From: UBA2030 sp049969475 | GTDB taxonomy: Bacteria > Bacteroidota > Bacteroidia > Bacteroidales > TTA-H9 | Length of the DNA stretch: 64,000 nucleotides | Direction: 5' to 3' | NCBI GenBank assembly: GCA_049969475.1 | Contig: JBMFOU010000016.1 | Span: forward strand, 1 to 64,000 | Shown here: piece by piece, positions 1 through 11,367 of the stretch | How positions within the stretch are numbered: the stretch's first letter is position 1 | Layout: every line of letters begins with the position of its first letter | The notes under the pieces: generated by a model | Database searches by the model: none | What the model saw: only the letters and a program-made list of their open reading frames with translations | Told to the model about the DNA's origin: nothing | Program-made: the position numbers and the translations under genes

Positions 1-3000
1 CCCCACTTCCCTGCACCGACTGATCATCAAATGGGCTGGGATTTCCTTGGCAAACAGGACCCACTGTGAAAAAGGCCTGAGGTGAAAGGAAAGCCTTTAT
101 ACTGCCCTGAGCAGAGGTTTGACATCCTTTGGCATCGGTTATTATGAGATTAATTGTTCCAGGTCCCAGATTGAAAATAGAATCGGGCCGGGCAGGTAAG
201 CTATTACCTCCACTCCATGCATAATTGTATGGCGCTGTACCTCCTGAAGTCTGGGCAGTCATCCACCCTGCTTGGCTCTCCGGGCATAACGAGTCGTGGC
301 TAATTGTTAAGCTTACCGTCAACAAGGGAGGCTGGGTAATTTCTACAGTGTCATACACAGCATATCCGAATGCATCGCTTACTGTCAGGGTATATACTCC
401 AGCTGTTAGATTATTGATATTCTGGCTTGTGGAATATATCCCTGGATTGGGTTCTTTTTTCCACGCGAAATTATAAGGCGGTGTGCCTCCGCTCACTGTT
501 GTTTGAATCCATCCATCATTACCGCCAAAGCAGCTAACGTTGGATGATTGGGTATTTACAATAAATTGACCCGGTTCAAAAAGCATTACGCTGTCGATGA
601 CCACACATCCGTTGGCATCGCGGAGAGTATCCACAAAGTAAACATTGGCCGGCAACCCTGTAAGGGTAGCTGTAGTTGCACCCGTATTCCAATGATGGGA
701 GTAGGCAGGTGTACCTCCCGAGGGCAGGGCTGTGATGCTTCCGTCAGAACAGCCATTGCAGGTGGGATTCTGCACCGAAAACGAGAGTTGCAGCTGTGGT
801 GGATAGTATAATTGAACTGGATTGAGATTGTAGGCAGTATAACACCCGTTCTCATCCTTTACGTAAATATTGTACCATCCCGGAGCCAGACCAGAGAAAA
901 TAGACGCTGAACTATAAGTAATCCCTCCATTGATGGAATAAGAGAGATTTCCTGTTCCACCCGCAGCAGCAATGCTAATAGCGCCATTATTTAAGCCATA
1001 GCAGGTGGGCTGATTAACATTTACGGAAGAAATTGTAATAGCAGGCGGATTAGTGAGTACAAAGGTGCTGCTGTTGAGTGAGCATCCGTTTTGATCACTT
1101 ATTATAACTGTGTAGGTTCCCGCATTTAAATTGCTAAATAATCCACTTTGATTGGTGATATTTAGAGGATTTAGGGTATAGTTCAATGTGCCGGTGCCTC
1201 CGGTAGCCACAATTTCGATGTTTCCGTCGGCTGCATTATGACAGGTAATGGGAGAGTAAGTCTCACTGAGAATTTGAATAGCCGGGGGATCAATAAGGGT
1301 ATATGTATTCGAGGTATCGCTGGGACACAGATTGACATCCGTAACTATCACCGTATAATTTCCCGGATTGAGACCTGTGAAAATTCCTGTTGAAGATGGG
1401 ATACTCCCGGGTTGTAACCAATAAGTTAACGGAGTGGTGCCACCTGTTGCGGTTATGGTTAGGGTACCATTCCCCGCCCCTGCGCAGAGAGGATGGGTGA
1501 AACTTTCTGAAAGTATGTGTATTGTATCTGGATTGATGATGTGAACGAAGCTACTAGTAACCTGGCAATTATTCGCGTCTTTAATTACTACATAATAATC
1601 ATCTTCGTCCAAACCTGTGAAATAACCGGTCAAATTGATGGTATAGTCAGGATACAGCGTGTAGGTGTAAGGGCTTGTTCCACCGCTAACTACCACTGTT
1701 ATGGTTCCATCCACTATATTGTGGCAGGTCATATCGGTTTTTGTAATCGATTGAATCTGAAGCAATGCAGGATTGTTAAGCACCAGATTATTTGCAGAAG
1801 CCTGACAGTTATTAGCATCAGTTACCCATACGTTGTAGGTTCCTGCTCCCAGTCCAGTGAAGATTCCGGTCTGATTGCTGATATTTCCGGGTTGGAGTGT
1901 GTAATTCAGAGTGCCCGTTCCGCCTGAGGCTGCAACTGTGATACTGCCATTGGTTGCATTATGGCAAAGGGGATCGGTTGTAACAATTGAGTTGATGAGA
2001 ATCTCGTCCGGATTTACAATGGTGTAGACGGGGGAGGTTAGCGAACAGTTGTTGGCATCGGTGATGGTAATGGTATAGGTTCCGGCACTCAGACCAGTAA
2101 ATTGTCCGGTAAGATTGGATATACCCCCAGGGTTGAGGGTATAGGTGAGAACTCCCGTACCCCCGGTAGCCGAAATAAGAATAGACCCGTCGTTGGCATT
2201 GTGGCAGGTAATGTTAGTGACTGTGGCAGAGGTAATAGCGATTGGATCGGGGTTAACAATCGTAAGCGGGTTGGTGGAAACCTGGCATGCATTGGCGTCT
2301 TCAACCGTTACCGTATACATGCCGGCACTTAGTCCTGAGAATACACCTGTGTTATTCGAAATTTCTCCGGGAATGAGGGTATAGGTAAGACTTCCAGTTC
2401 CACCTGAGGCAGTTACCGCAATGCTACCGTCATTGGCATTGTGGCAAGAAATCTGCGAAACGCTTACTGAAGCAATAATCAATTGGTCCGGATTGGCCAA
2501 GGTTATATTTCCAGTATTTGTTTGACAGAGATTCTCATCTGTTACTTCTATGGAATAGGTTCCTGCTCCCAGTCCAGTGAAGATTCCGGTCTGATTGCTG
2601 ATATTTCCGGNNNNNNNNNNNNNNNNNNNNNNNNNNNNNNNNNNNNNNNNNNNNNNNNNNNNNNNNNNNNNNNNNNNNNNNNNNNNNNNNNNNNNNNNNN
2701 NNNNNNNNNNTTCCACCTGAGGCAGTTACCGCAATGCTACCGTCATTGGCATTGTGGCAAGAAATATTTTGTTTACTAACTCCCTGGATGATTATAGCCG
2801 GAGGCTCGGTAAGCACTGTACTGGCAGTGGCCTGGCATCCGAGGCTATCAGTAACTATCACTGAATAATTTCCTGCTGGAACCGAGATCTGGGGAGTGGT
2901 TTGCAAATTGCTCCACAAATAATTATAAGCTTCAGAAGCGGGAGGTACGCTGTAAGGAGTTCCTCCGGTTACCATGCTTTGAATGACTCCGTTTTGGCCA

Positions 3001-6000
3001 TTACATAGGGGTGGAACAGGGGTGAGGCTTACTTGAAGCAAGGGGGGCTCATCAATAGTGACGGAGCAAATCACGCTAATGTTATTATCGTCTGTAATGG
3101 TAACCTCATAAGTTCCAGGAGCAAGAAGATTTATATATGCATTGGTCCCGATGATTGTAGGGTTACCTTGTGCTCTCCAGGTATAGGTATAAGGGGTATT
3201 ACCTCCAAGACCTTGAGCCAGTGCCCATCCATTGTTATAACCAAAGCAGGTAACATTTTGATAGGCTGCAATTTGGCAGCTTAAAGCTTGAAGGTACACA
3301 GAATCAATCTTGATACAACCATTCGCATCGCGGATGGTATCCGTGTAAATGCCTTCGGTAACATCTACAATTTGGTCTGTAATAGAACCTGTTTCCCAGT
3401 GATGGGTATAAGGGGGGGTTCCACCCGAAGGAATAGCCTGAGCAGAATAGAGGTAAGGCGGGGGTGGCGTGGGATTTGCATAGCCGGCAGTATTAAATGT
3501 AACCGTGATGGCAGGAGGCTGGCTTACCAGCACAAAGGCTGAAGCCGGACAACCGTTTCCGTCTGTTACATTCACCTCATAAATCCCGGCTGGCACGCCA
3601 CATAGGGAGTCGTTCAACACAACGGGGCTGACATTCCACACATAGGTATAGCTTCCAGTGCCCCCACTGGCCGATGCAATAGCACATCCATCACTCAGCC
3701 CAAAACAACTGGCGGTTTTTTCACTTGTATTAACAGTTACTTGTGTAGGATTCAAAATACTTATTCCTGGTGAGGTCAACTGACAATTGTTGCCATCGGT
3801 GATTGTAATGGTATATGTGCCGGGACCCAGGTTGGTAAAATTACCGGTGTTGTTGCTATAATTCAGTGGATTAATTGTGTATGTAAAGGAACCTGTGCCT
3901 CCTGTAGCTGAAATATTGATGGTTCCATTATTATAATTGAAACACGTGATATCTGTGTACGACAGATTACTAATGCTGAGGGCAGGCGGGTTTATAATGG
4001 TAACAGGATTGCTTGTTGTGGTGCACCCGTTCACATCAGTAACCGTCACGGTATAGGTACCCTGGGAAAGATTATTAAAAAATCCTGTTTGATTGCTAAC
4101 CAAACCCGGATTTAGGGTATAGGTTAGCGTGCCGGTGCCGCCGGTAGCTGTTATAGTTATGGTTCCATTATTAAAATCATGACAGGTAATGTCAGTGGAT
4201 TGTTCAGATGTAATTACCAACACCGGAGGATTGGTAAACACGTAAGGCCCTACGTTCTTGAAACATCCATTCGCATCTGTAATCTGAATGTTGTATGTGC
4301 CTGGGCCTAGACCAGTAAACAATCCGGTTTGGTTGCTTACATTTCCTGGCTGAAGCGTATAGGTAAGAGTACCCGTCCCGCCTGTAGCACTAATTTGAAT
4401 CTGGCCATCTCCAGCGTCGTGACAGGATATGCCTGTGATATTAGTGCTGTTTATAACTATATCAGGAGGATTACTTATCGTTACACTGGGTATAGTACCC
4501 GAATAATAACAGATACCAGAATGCCTCACCATGAAGGTATTGTAAGTGCCTGCACACAAATTGTGAAAGGCGCTATCGCTCTGGAATGTTCCGGTTTGCG
4601 TATTAGCATTCCAATTCATTGAGAACTCGTAGGGTCTGGTTCCCCCGCTGGCGTGTATGGTTAGAGAACCATCGCAACTACCAAAGCAAGATGGATTAAC
4701 CCACTCAATATTTGTAATACTCAGAGGATCAGGTCCTCCTACCGTAACATTAAACCAATCGGAGATATAGCATACTTCTTCAGTTGGTGCTGTACCTCTT
4801 ACCTCCCTCACTCTAATAGTATAATTGCCTTTGGGAAGTGCTGAAAAAATACTGTCCTCCTGCCAAGGCCGATTGACTGGTCCCGAAAGTTCGTATTGAA
4901 GCCTGGCACTCTGTAATCCTCCACTGGCGTGGACAACAATTACACCATTGGTGCTGTTATGACACGGCGAAACGTCAGTTACAGTTGCGCTGTCCACTCG
5001 AGGCAGATGATAGTTATCTGGAAATACCCAGTTCAGGTTATTAGTGTTTAACGAAATCCAGGCCGTATCAGGAGCTATTCCAATTCCAGCAGGGTCGAGA
5101 CCATTTTTACCATGCAAATAACGCAAGTCTACATAATCAATAACGAGAGGGTTTGTAGAATAAACAATGGCATGGGTTGTGCCTGTAGATTGGATGATGG
5201 TATGTTCACATAAAATAGGCCCGACAAGCACAAGGTTATTGACAATGGTTTGTGTTTGACCTTCTTCTAAGGTTAGAGTGTTGGGTGTGGTGCCTCCCAA
5301 ATAAGGGTAATACCTATATTGCTCAAGTGTGTGAACCTGATTGCTACCCGATAAAATATTTCCATTCCCTCTAAATTGTAATATTTGTTGCACATGGTTT
5401 CCATTTCCATGAATATAACCATGGTCGTAAAAAGTAACATTATTGAAAGTATTGTTGTTGGCTAGGGTTAAGCCCTCTCCAATTCTTCCTGTATAATTAC
5501 CGGCAGGGTTTCCTATTTTGTAGGTTCCGAATTGAACGTCCTTGTATGAGTTTCCATTAGATATTAAAATGCCTCTACCATTAAAAATTATATTATCATA
5601 TGAAAATCCGTCGCCAGCTTTCATGCGTGAAAGCCCATCGGCTGTGAACCTTATGAGGGATGATCCTCCTGTGGAAAGAGTAAAGGTGGAATTATATTCT
5701 ATTACCCAACTGTAGCCTCCAGGGGGGGACTGTAAGGTGCATGTAAACACACTGTTGCCCAAATGTAAGGCACGAGGAAAGTTAGTGGTAGAATAAAAAT
5801 GCATGGCCCTTACGGGTTGATTGTTTGTAATGAGAGACCCCGCATTCAGGTAGATTTGGAAAAAAACTTCCAAGGAACTAAGTAAGGTCCATTCTCCACC
5901 TATTCCATTGAAAAATACGGTCCCGCCTATTTCTACTCCCTTGGTGTCAATCGTTTTTCCTGGTGAAGTTGCCATAAAGTAAAGGCCGCCTGATAAATTG

Positions 6001-6347
6001 GCCTGAACCGTTATGCTCCAGGTGAATGAACCATAAATATTGAGTGACAAAGTACTGTATAACACAACCCAACGGGTGGTATTCCAGGTCATGTCTTTAC
6101 ACTCTGCAGGCGCATTATAAACAAATACCGTATCCCCGTTGGAAAAACTATTGTTATCGAAAATTACATTGTCGTCGCTTGTTGGCGGATTGGCTGGATG
6201 AATCGTTCCACCCGAAGTAGTTGCCCAGTGGGTTACATCTGACCATTCGCCCTGGCCACCTACCCAATAGTAGGTACTTTGGCCCTTGGCAATGGAAATT
6301 ATGCATAGAAAAATGCCCACAATTAAGCTTGTTTTTATCGTTTTCAT
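1..6347 (-). CDS. giant SprB-repeat/PKD surface adhesin, 5' part (runs off left edge)
   Basis: Large secreted adhesin-like protein; the true C-terminus lies beyond position 1. I place the start at the ATG at 6347 because it gives a clean signal peptide (MKTIKTSLIVGIFLC...AKGQ); a start at 6431 would add 28 residues in front of it. Residues to about 450 form a beta-rich domain beginning YYWVGGQGEWSDVTHW, a common opening in Bacteroidota surface proteins. Then come many repeats of about 80 residues with the pattern GLGxGTYxIxITDxNGC and SCHNxNDGSIxVTASGGTG, typical of SprB repeats (PF13573 family, named for the Flavobacterium gliding adhesin). Near position 60 the text turns PKD-like (CQGNPSPFDDQS). 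The 100-N gap at 2611-2710 shifts the apparent frame; with frame re-set, the reading is open from 2610 to 1. A T9SS sorting or CHU_C domain would be expected at the missing C-terminus (inference). Role: adhesion or gliding, not proven. Confidence 0.88.
2611..2710. other. assembly gap (100 N) inside adhesin repeats
   Basis: Exactly 100 N, so the size is a placeholder. The left flank 2556-2610 is identical over 55 bases to 1836-1890, and the right flank 2711-2764 is identical over 54 bases to 2399-2452. The gap therefore sits in near-identical repeat copies that the assembler could not resolve, and the apparent stop at 2535 in the frame read across the gap is an artefact. Confidence 0.97.
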
Positions 6348-6853
6348 AAACTTCGGTTTTAGCATTCGTGTTAAACTTAAATTTCCATAAGGGTTCACAA
6401 GCTGTAATTTTTTATTGAAACGAATCATCAAAGGACCTTTTTATCAAATTTTATAATTCTTAAACAAATTAAAGACATAGTCCAACAAATCTCAGTTGTA
6501 TTAGGTTGGGTTTTTGTTGTAATTTAAAATGTTTCTTAGTAAGAATATTAATTATTTAAAATTTAATAATTTGCATTTATTTAGTAAAGTATATTTTGTT
6601 TATTTTCTGGAAAAATCATAATTAAAGTCTGCCATTCTCTGAAAAACTATGTTTTGTTTAGGTAGTTTCAAATTTAAAATTTCTATTTTTTGGAAAAGTT
6701 TAGTTTTTTATCCGTGTTATTTTGATCGTTGGGCTAATTAATTTTTTCCCATAAAGAGGTAACAAGGCTTGCTTAGAAATTCAGGTTTTACGATTAGTTA
6801 GAGAAATTTTTTAAATTTAGCCGTTTTTCTAATACCCCCATTTTTTAACTCAA
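6348..6853. promoter_or_regulatory. AT-rich divergent intergenic region
   Basis: About 500 bases of very AT-rich sequence between the divergent adhesin and kinase genes. It must carry both promoters. A weak candidate on the + strand is TTTG at 6570-6573 followed 18 bases later by a TATTTTG-like box ending at 6598, resembling the Bacteroidota -33/-7 pattern but with imperfect spacing. No ORF or hairpin terminator is evident. Confidence 0.4.
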
Positions 6854-8716
6854 ATGGCAACTCAATTTACTCCCTCTACCGAATTTCCTGCTTCATTTAA
6901 CCGCGCAGAATTGGTTTTTAACGTGGCAGGAGAGCCCATAGATGTTAGGATTCGTGAAGCTGATGCAAACTTAACCCGCCTGGTAGGCCTACCCATTGAC
7001 CGATTGAATGGTATTTTGCTCTCTAACCTTTTTTCTCATATGGGCCATGGAGAAGCAATCATGCATAGATTGGTTGCGCGGGAAAATTTCCAAACCTACT
7101 TTTATTGTGAATATCTGGGCTTCGAAGTGCTATTTACAAGTTTTTTTGACAATAGTAATGAATTACTCTTGATAATCTCTAAACCTGAGCCAGCCAATGC
7201 CCATGACAAACCAGCGGATTCGAAGTCGGACAACCTTTCACTGAGGGTATTTTTTGAAAGTACCTACAATTGGGAATACTGGTTGGCCCCTGATGGAAGT
7301 GTGAAAATGATGAGCCCATCGTGCTATCGCATTACCGGCTACACGGCCGAAGAATTTCTTACTAACAGTAGTTTACTGAAGGAAATCGTTCATCCCTCTG
7401 ACCAGCATATAGTTAATCCTGCATCAAAAGATAAACATGATTTTGAAATTAGAATTATTCACCGCAATGGAGAAATCCGTTGGATAAAACATGTTTGCCT
7501 TCCGGTTTTTAGTAACCAGGGAGAGTTTTTAGGCCGTCGGGTATCTAACAGCGATATTACAGAACTTAAATACGCTTATGCAGAATTGGAAGAATCGCGG
7601 CGGCGTCTTCAAACGCTCTTCAGCAATTTACCAGGTATGGTTTATCGATGCAAAAACGACCCCAACTGGACCATGGAGTTTATAAGCCAAGGCGCCCTGG
7701 AACTTACGGGTTATCCTCCGGAGGTATTTATTAATAACAATCGCTTAAGTTTCAATGATATTATCCATCCAGATCATCGCGAGCGGCTTTGGAACAAATG
7801 GCAAGATTTACTGGCTCGCCATGAAACATTCTACGACGAATATCCAATCGTCACGGCATCCGGGGAACTAAAGTGGGTTTTGGAAAGAGGCTGCGGCGTA
7901 TTTGATGAAAATGGGAATTTGCTTGCTTTGGAAGGTTTTATCTGGGATAACACGCCCTATCATCAAATTCTTGAAGATCTTACCGCAAAAGCCAAGGAAC
8001 TGGAGACGGCCAACTCAATGAAAGATAAATTGCTGTCTATAATTGCCCATGATTTGAAAAACCCATTAGGTAATTTGATTGGTTACACGGAGCTCTTGCT
8101 CGAAGACTACTCTACTTTGGATGATGCCGAACGTCTCGAAATGATTAAACACATCCACCTGGCTGCCTCCATGACCGATCATTTAATTACTAACCTTCTC
8201 GACTGGAGCCGTCTGAAAAATGGACGCTATCAACCCTCTCCTGTCTTAATAGACCTCTCTGCTCTCATTTCGGAAATCATCATTCTCAATCGAAATATAG
8301 CCCATCAAAAAAACATTCGCCTCATTTCGCTTATCCCCCCGGCTACCTATATCCATACCGACCATTATGCAATCTCCACAATTCTCAGAAATCTCATATC
8401 CAATGCATTGAAATTTGCATTTCCAGGAAAAAGCGTAAAAATCTCTGTCAATGAAATAGTTACTGGTCTTTTGTCTATAGATGTTGTAGATGAAGGTATC
8501 ACTCTTTCAGACGATGAAATTGCCAATATTCTTTCTCCTCACTCCATAGCCTCAAAAATCGGTACTTCTGGCGAAAAAGGTACGGGAATGGGGCTTAAGC
8601 TTTCTATGGAATTTGCTGCAATGATTGGTGGTCGACTTCAGGCCAAACCACGTAAAGACAAAACAGGTATGGTTTTTAGTCTTATTTTTCCTAAAAACTT
8701 AAATTTAACATTTTAA
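6854..8716 (+). CDS. soluble multi-PAS sensor histidine kinase
   Basis: Cytoplasmic sensor kinase of 620 residues with no signal peptide or membrane segment. I read a PAS-like N-terminus (about 10-110), a PAS_3-type domain at about 130-245 (ending ...RWIKH...DITELK), another PAS at about 251-375, HisKA with phosphoacceptor His399 in IIAHDLKNPL, and HATPase_c at about 490-615. The N-box Asn517 (ISNALKF) and G2 box (GTGMGLKLS) are present. The G1 box reads DEGITLSDDE, so its second glycine is lost and ATP binding may be weaker. There is no receiver domain, so phosphate probably goes to a separate receiver, possibly that of the hybrid kinase 50 bases downstream. Start ATG follows a long AT-rich leader. 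Signal unknown. Confidence 0.9.
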   Translation: MATQFTPSTEFPASFNRAELVFNVAGEPIDVRIREADANLTRLVGLPIDRLNGILLSNLFSHMGHGEAIMHRLVARENFQTYFYCEYLGFEVLFTSFFDNSNELLLIISKPEPANAHDKPADSKSDNLSLRVFFESTYNWEYWLAPDGSVKMMSPSCYRITGYTAEEFLTNSSLLKEIVHPSDQHIVNPASKDKHDFEIRIIHRNGEIRWIKHVCLPVFSNQGEFLGRRVSNSDITELKYAYAELEESRRRLQTLFSNLPGMVYRCKNDPNWTMEFISQGALELTGYPPEVFINNNRLSFNDIIHPDHRERLWNKWQDLLARHETFYDEYPIVTASGELKWVLERGCGVFDENGNLLALEGFIWDNTPYHQILEDLTAKAKELETANSMKDKLLSIIAHDLKNPLGNLIGYTELLLEDYSTLDDAERLEMIKHIHLAASMTDHLITNLLDWSRLKNGRYQPSPVLIDLSALISEIIILNRNIAHQKNIRLISLIPPATYIHTDHYAISTILRNLISNALKFAFPGKSVKISVNEIVTGLLSIDVVDEGITLSDDEIANILSPHSIASKIGTSGEKGTGMGLKLSMEFAAMIGGRLQAKPRKDKTGMVFSLIFPKNLNLTF

Positions 8717-8766
8717 ATGTTTAAATGTTGTTAAATGAAACCCTTCTTGGGTTTAACAATTGACTC

Positions 8767-11361
8767 ATGGTTTTAGATCCTATGTTCCTTGGATACTCTC
8801 AAATTGATAGCCTACCTCAACCTATTAAGGGTGAAATTACGTCGGAGGGAGAGGTATGGTTGGTTTGGGGTAATTCTTTTAGAAGTTTTAGCCTCAGGGA
8901 TGTTTTATCAGGGTTGCCTTCCTCCGTTCGCTGGCTTTTGTTTCGCAAGTATGTACTTTTGAAGGAAAAGAGCGTTACAGAGACATTTGTTTCCTTTTCT
9001 CTACCTGCTGAAGAAAATTCACTCAGGGTCTATGGGTTGAAAATGAGTCGCCCAGTCGATTCAGATAAAATCTTTCTGGATGGATGGATGCTTCCCTCCT
9101 GGGTTGCTCTGGAATTGATGCTGGGTCTGTTCCGAAATTTCCGTTTTGTATTTACGCAAACGGGCAAAAATGTTTTGCTGATTGGTTCGGGGGGTAGCAT
9201 TGCAGAAATAGTAGCCTGGTCGCCAGAGGATGTGGGCATGATTGCCGGGGTAAGACGCAAGATGCCGTTAAGCAAGACTCCTGCATCATTCCGTCCATTG
9301 GCTGAATTTATTTTGGGCTGCAAGGACCAGGCATTCACACGAAAAGAAATTTGGATAGATAAAAGTAGGCTCTTTATTGGTTCCCTCATCTTTTTGCAGG
9401 GAAATCCTCTGACAGGTGAGGGATTAGCTCTTGCCATTTTTAGCCGGCCAGTGGAAGCAATGCAAATGCAACACAGGATAGAGAGTGCTGAACGCCTTTA
9501 TCAACAACTATTTGAGCTCTCTCCAGCCGGTATGCTATTAGAAGATACCAGGGGCATAATTCTCGATGCCAACCAGGCCCTGCTGGATGCTACAGGTTAT
9601 TCACTCGAAGAAATCAAAGGTAAGCACGTAAGCATTTTAGCAGCTCCGGAAAATTTAGCCTATGTTGAAGAGAATATCCGACGAATTATAAGCGGGGAAA
9701 AGCTAGATGTAATTGTGGAAAGCCGTCGGAAAGATGGCTCTAAATTTTATAGTCGTCTGATAGAAACATTGATAACATTGTCCGACGGTAGCCAGGCTAT
9801 CCTTTCCATCTCTTCCGACATCACCGACAGGGTGCAAATGCAGCGCCAGCTAGAGGAGGAAAAAGAGAAATACAGAAGATTTTTTGAAAACGTATTGGAT
9901 ATTTTTTTTATATCCACTCCTGATGGGGTCATGCATCACGTCAGTCCATCGATTGAAAAGTATTTGGGTTACACCTCTGATGACTTGAGGGATATTAATC
10001 TCTCAAAATTATATTACAACAACTCTGATCGCGAGGAGTTTATCAAGCTTTTAAAAGAGCATAAGGAAGTGATCGATAGGGAAATTCGATTGATCACAAA
10101 AGCAGGGGAGGTAAAGTACTTTTCATTAAATGCTCATGGAATTTATAAAGAGGACGGAGCATTAGTAGAAATCGAAGGAAGCATTCGCGACATTACAGAT
10201 AAAAAGAAATATCTGGCAGAACTTGAAGACGCTCGTCGCAAAGCCGAAGAGTCGGCAGCCCTCAAAAGTAGCCTGCTCAGCAACATGAGTCATGAGGTGC
10301 GTACCCCCCTCAATTCTATTCTGGGTTTCTCACAAATGCTCTCCCACAATCATCCCGACCCTGCCGTAAAGGAGATTGTTCAAAAAATCCATGCTTCGGG
10401 TGAGCGCTTGCTCAAAACCCTTGAATCGATCATGTTAGTAGCACAGCTTGATAGCGGTTTGCGGCCAGAACCTGACAACTGGGAACTTTCCCAGGCCTTG
10501 GCCCGAGTATTTCTCGAATATCAGAGCGTGGCACAAGAAAAAGGTCTGCTTTATTTGCTGGAGGCTGAAGATGATTTGTGGGTATATACCGATGAAAAAT
10601 TGCTCTCAATTTGTGTTAAGGAATTGATTGATAATGCAGTAAAATTCACAAAGGAGGGAGGAGTTACGCTCAGGCTCAAAGCAATTCAATCTTCCAATGG
10701 CCCTATGGCCCGTATCGAGATAAGGGATACTGGTATTGGTATTCATCCTTCCAAACATGAACTTATCTTTAAAGAATTTCGTCAGGCCAGTGAGGGCATG
10801 AGCCGCTCGTTCGAAGGCCTGGGTTTGGGATTATCTATTGTTCGCCGCCTGGTGCATCTATTAGGCGGTACCTTAACTTTTGAAAGTAGCCCAGGATATG
10901 GCTCTGTTTTTTATCTTGATCTTCCACGCTTGGTGCATGAAGATAAAGAGGTTGAGATTACGCCGGCAGTTTTACAATCCATCCCTCCAATCTACATACC
11001 GGAAGGACTTCTGGTAGAAGATAATGCTATTAATGCAGAAATTACTCAATCGTTTCTCGAAGGGGTTTGTACGCTCGATGTTGTTCCCAATTACTTCGAT
11101 GCAGCAAGGCTTATTAAATACAAAAAGTATGATTTTTTCCTAATTGATATTGCCCTCGGGCCTGGCCCTTCTGGTATAGAACTTTTAAAGGAGATCAGAG
11201 CAATAGATATTTTCCGCAACACACCAGCTGTAGCAGTTACTGGTTTTGCACAGCATGGCGATGCTTCTAAGCTAAAAGCTTTAGGCTTTTCGCACTATAT
11301 TGCCAAGCCCTTCACCCGCGATGAAATCATCTCTTTGATAAATACGATTTTTCAAAAATAG
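8767..11361 (+). CDS. PAS hybrid sensor histidine kinase/response regulator
   Basis: Hybrid kinase of 864 residues, apparently cytoplasmic. Residues 1-235 form an unrecognised N-terminal sensory region. PAS domains follow at about 245-360 and 372-485, then HisKA with His509 (SNMSHEVRTPLNSILGF), HATPase_c with intact boxes (ELIDNAVKF, RDTGIGI, GLGLGLSIV), and a C-terminal receiver (about 740-860) with the acidic pair in LLVEDN, phosphoacceptor Asp794 (FFLIDIALG) and the conserved Lys in YIAKPF. All catalytic elements look intact. It begins 50 bases after the previous kinase and is followed after 6 bases by an SDR gene, so the three probably form one transcript. No DNA-binding output domain is present; output may be protein-protein or phosphorelay. 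Confidence 0.93.
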   Translation: MVLDPMFLGYSQIDSLPQPIKGEITSEGEVWLVWGNSFRSFSLRDVLSGLPSSVRWLLFRKYVLLKEKSVTETFVSFSLPAEENSLRVYGLKMSRPVDSDKIFLDGWMLPSWVALELMLGLFRNFRFVFTQTGKNVLLIGSGGSIAEIVAWSPEDVGMIAGVRRKMPLSKTPASFRPLAEFILGCKDQAFTRKEIWIDKSRLFIGSLIFLQGNPLTGEGLALAIFSRPVEAMQMQHRIESAERLYQQLFELSPAGMLLEDTRGIILDANQALLDATGYSLEEIKGKHVSILAAPENLAYVEENIRRIISGEKLDVIVESRRKDGSKFYSRLIETLITLSDGSQAILSISSDITDRVQMQRQLEEEKEKYRRFFENVLDIFFISTPDGVMHHVSPSIEKYLGYTSDDLRDINLSKLYYNNSDREEFIKLLKEHKEVIDREIRLITKAGEVKYFSLNAHGIYKEDGALVEIEGSIRDITDKKKYLAELEDARRKAEESAALKSSLLSNMSHEVRTPLNSILGFSQMLSHNHPDPAVKEIVQKIHASGERLLKTLESIMLVAQLDSGLRPEPDNWELSQALARVFLEYQSVAQEKGLLYLLEAEDDLWVYTDEKLLSICVKELIDNAVKFTKEGGVTLRLKAIQSSNGPMARIEIRDTGIGIHPSKHELIFKEFRQASEGMSRSFEGLGLGLSIVRRLVHLLGGTLTFESSPGYGSVFYLDLPRLVHEDKEVEITPAVLQSIPPIYIPEGLLVEDNAINAEITQSFLEGVCTLDVVPNYFDAARLIKYKKYDFFLIDIALGPGPSGIELLKEIRAIDIFRNTPAVAVTGFAQHGDASKLKALGFSHYIAKPFTRDEIISLINTIFQK

Positions 11362-11367
11362 GAAGCA

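Noticed and set aside
1..2600. Several + and - strand ORFs of 70-140 codons in the left 2.6 kb
   Set aside because: They overlap the open frame of the adhesin on the minus strand and consist of its repeat sequence in other frames.
2535..2610. Apparent stop and C-terminus RKYQQ...RSNR of the adhesin
   Set aside because: It is produced by reading through the 100-N gap, whose true length is unknown; the correct frame continues into SprB repeats.
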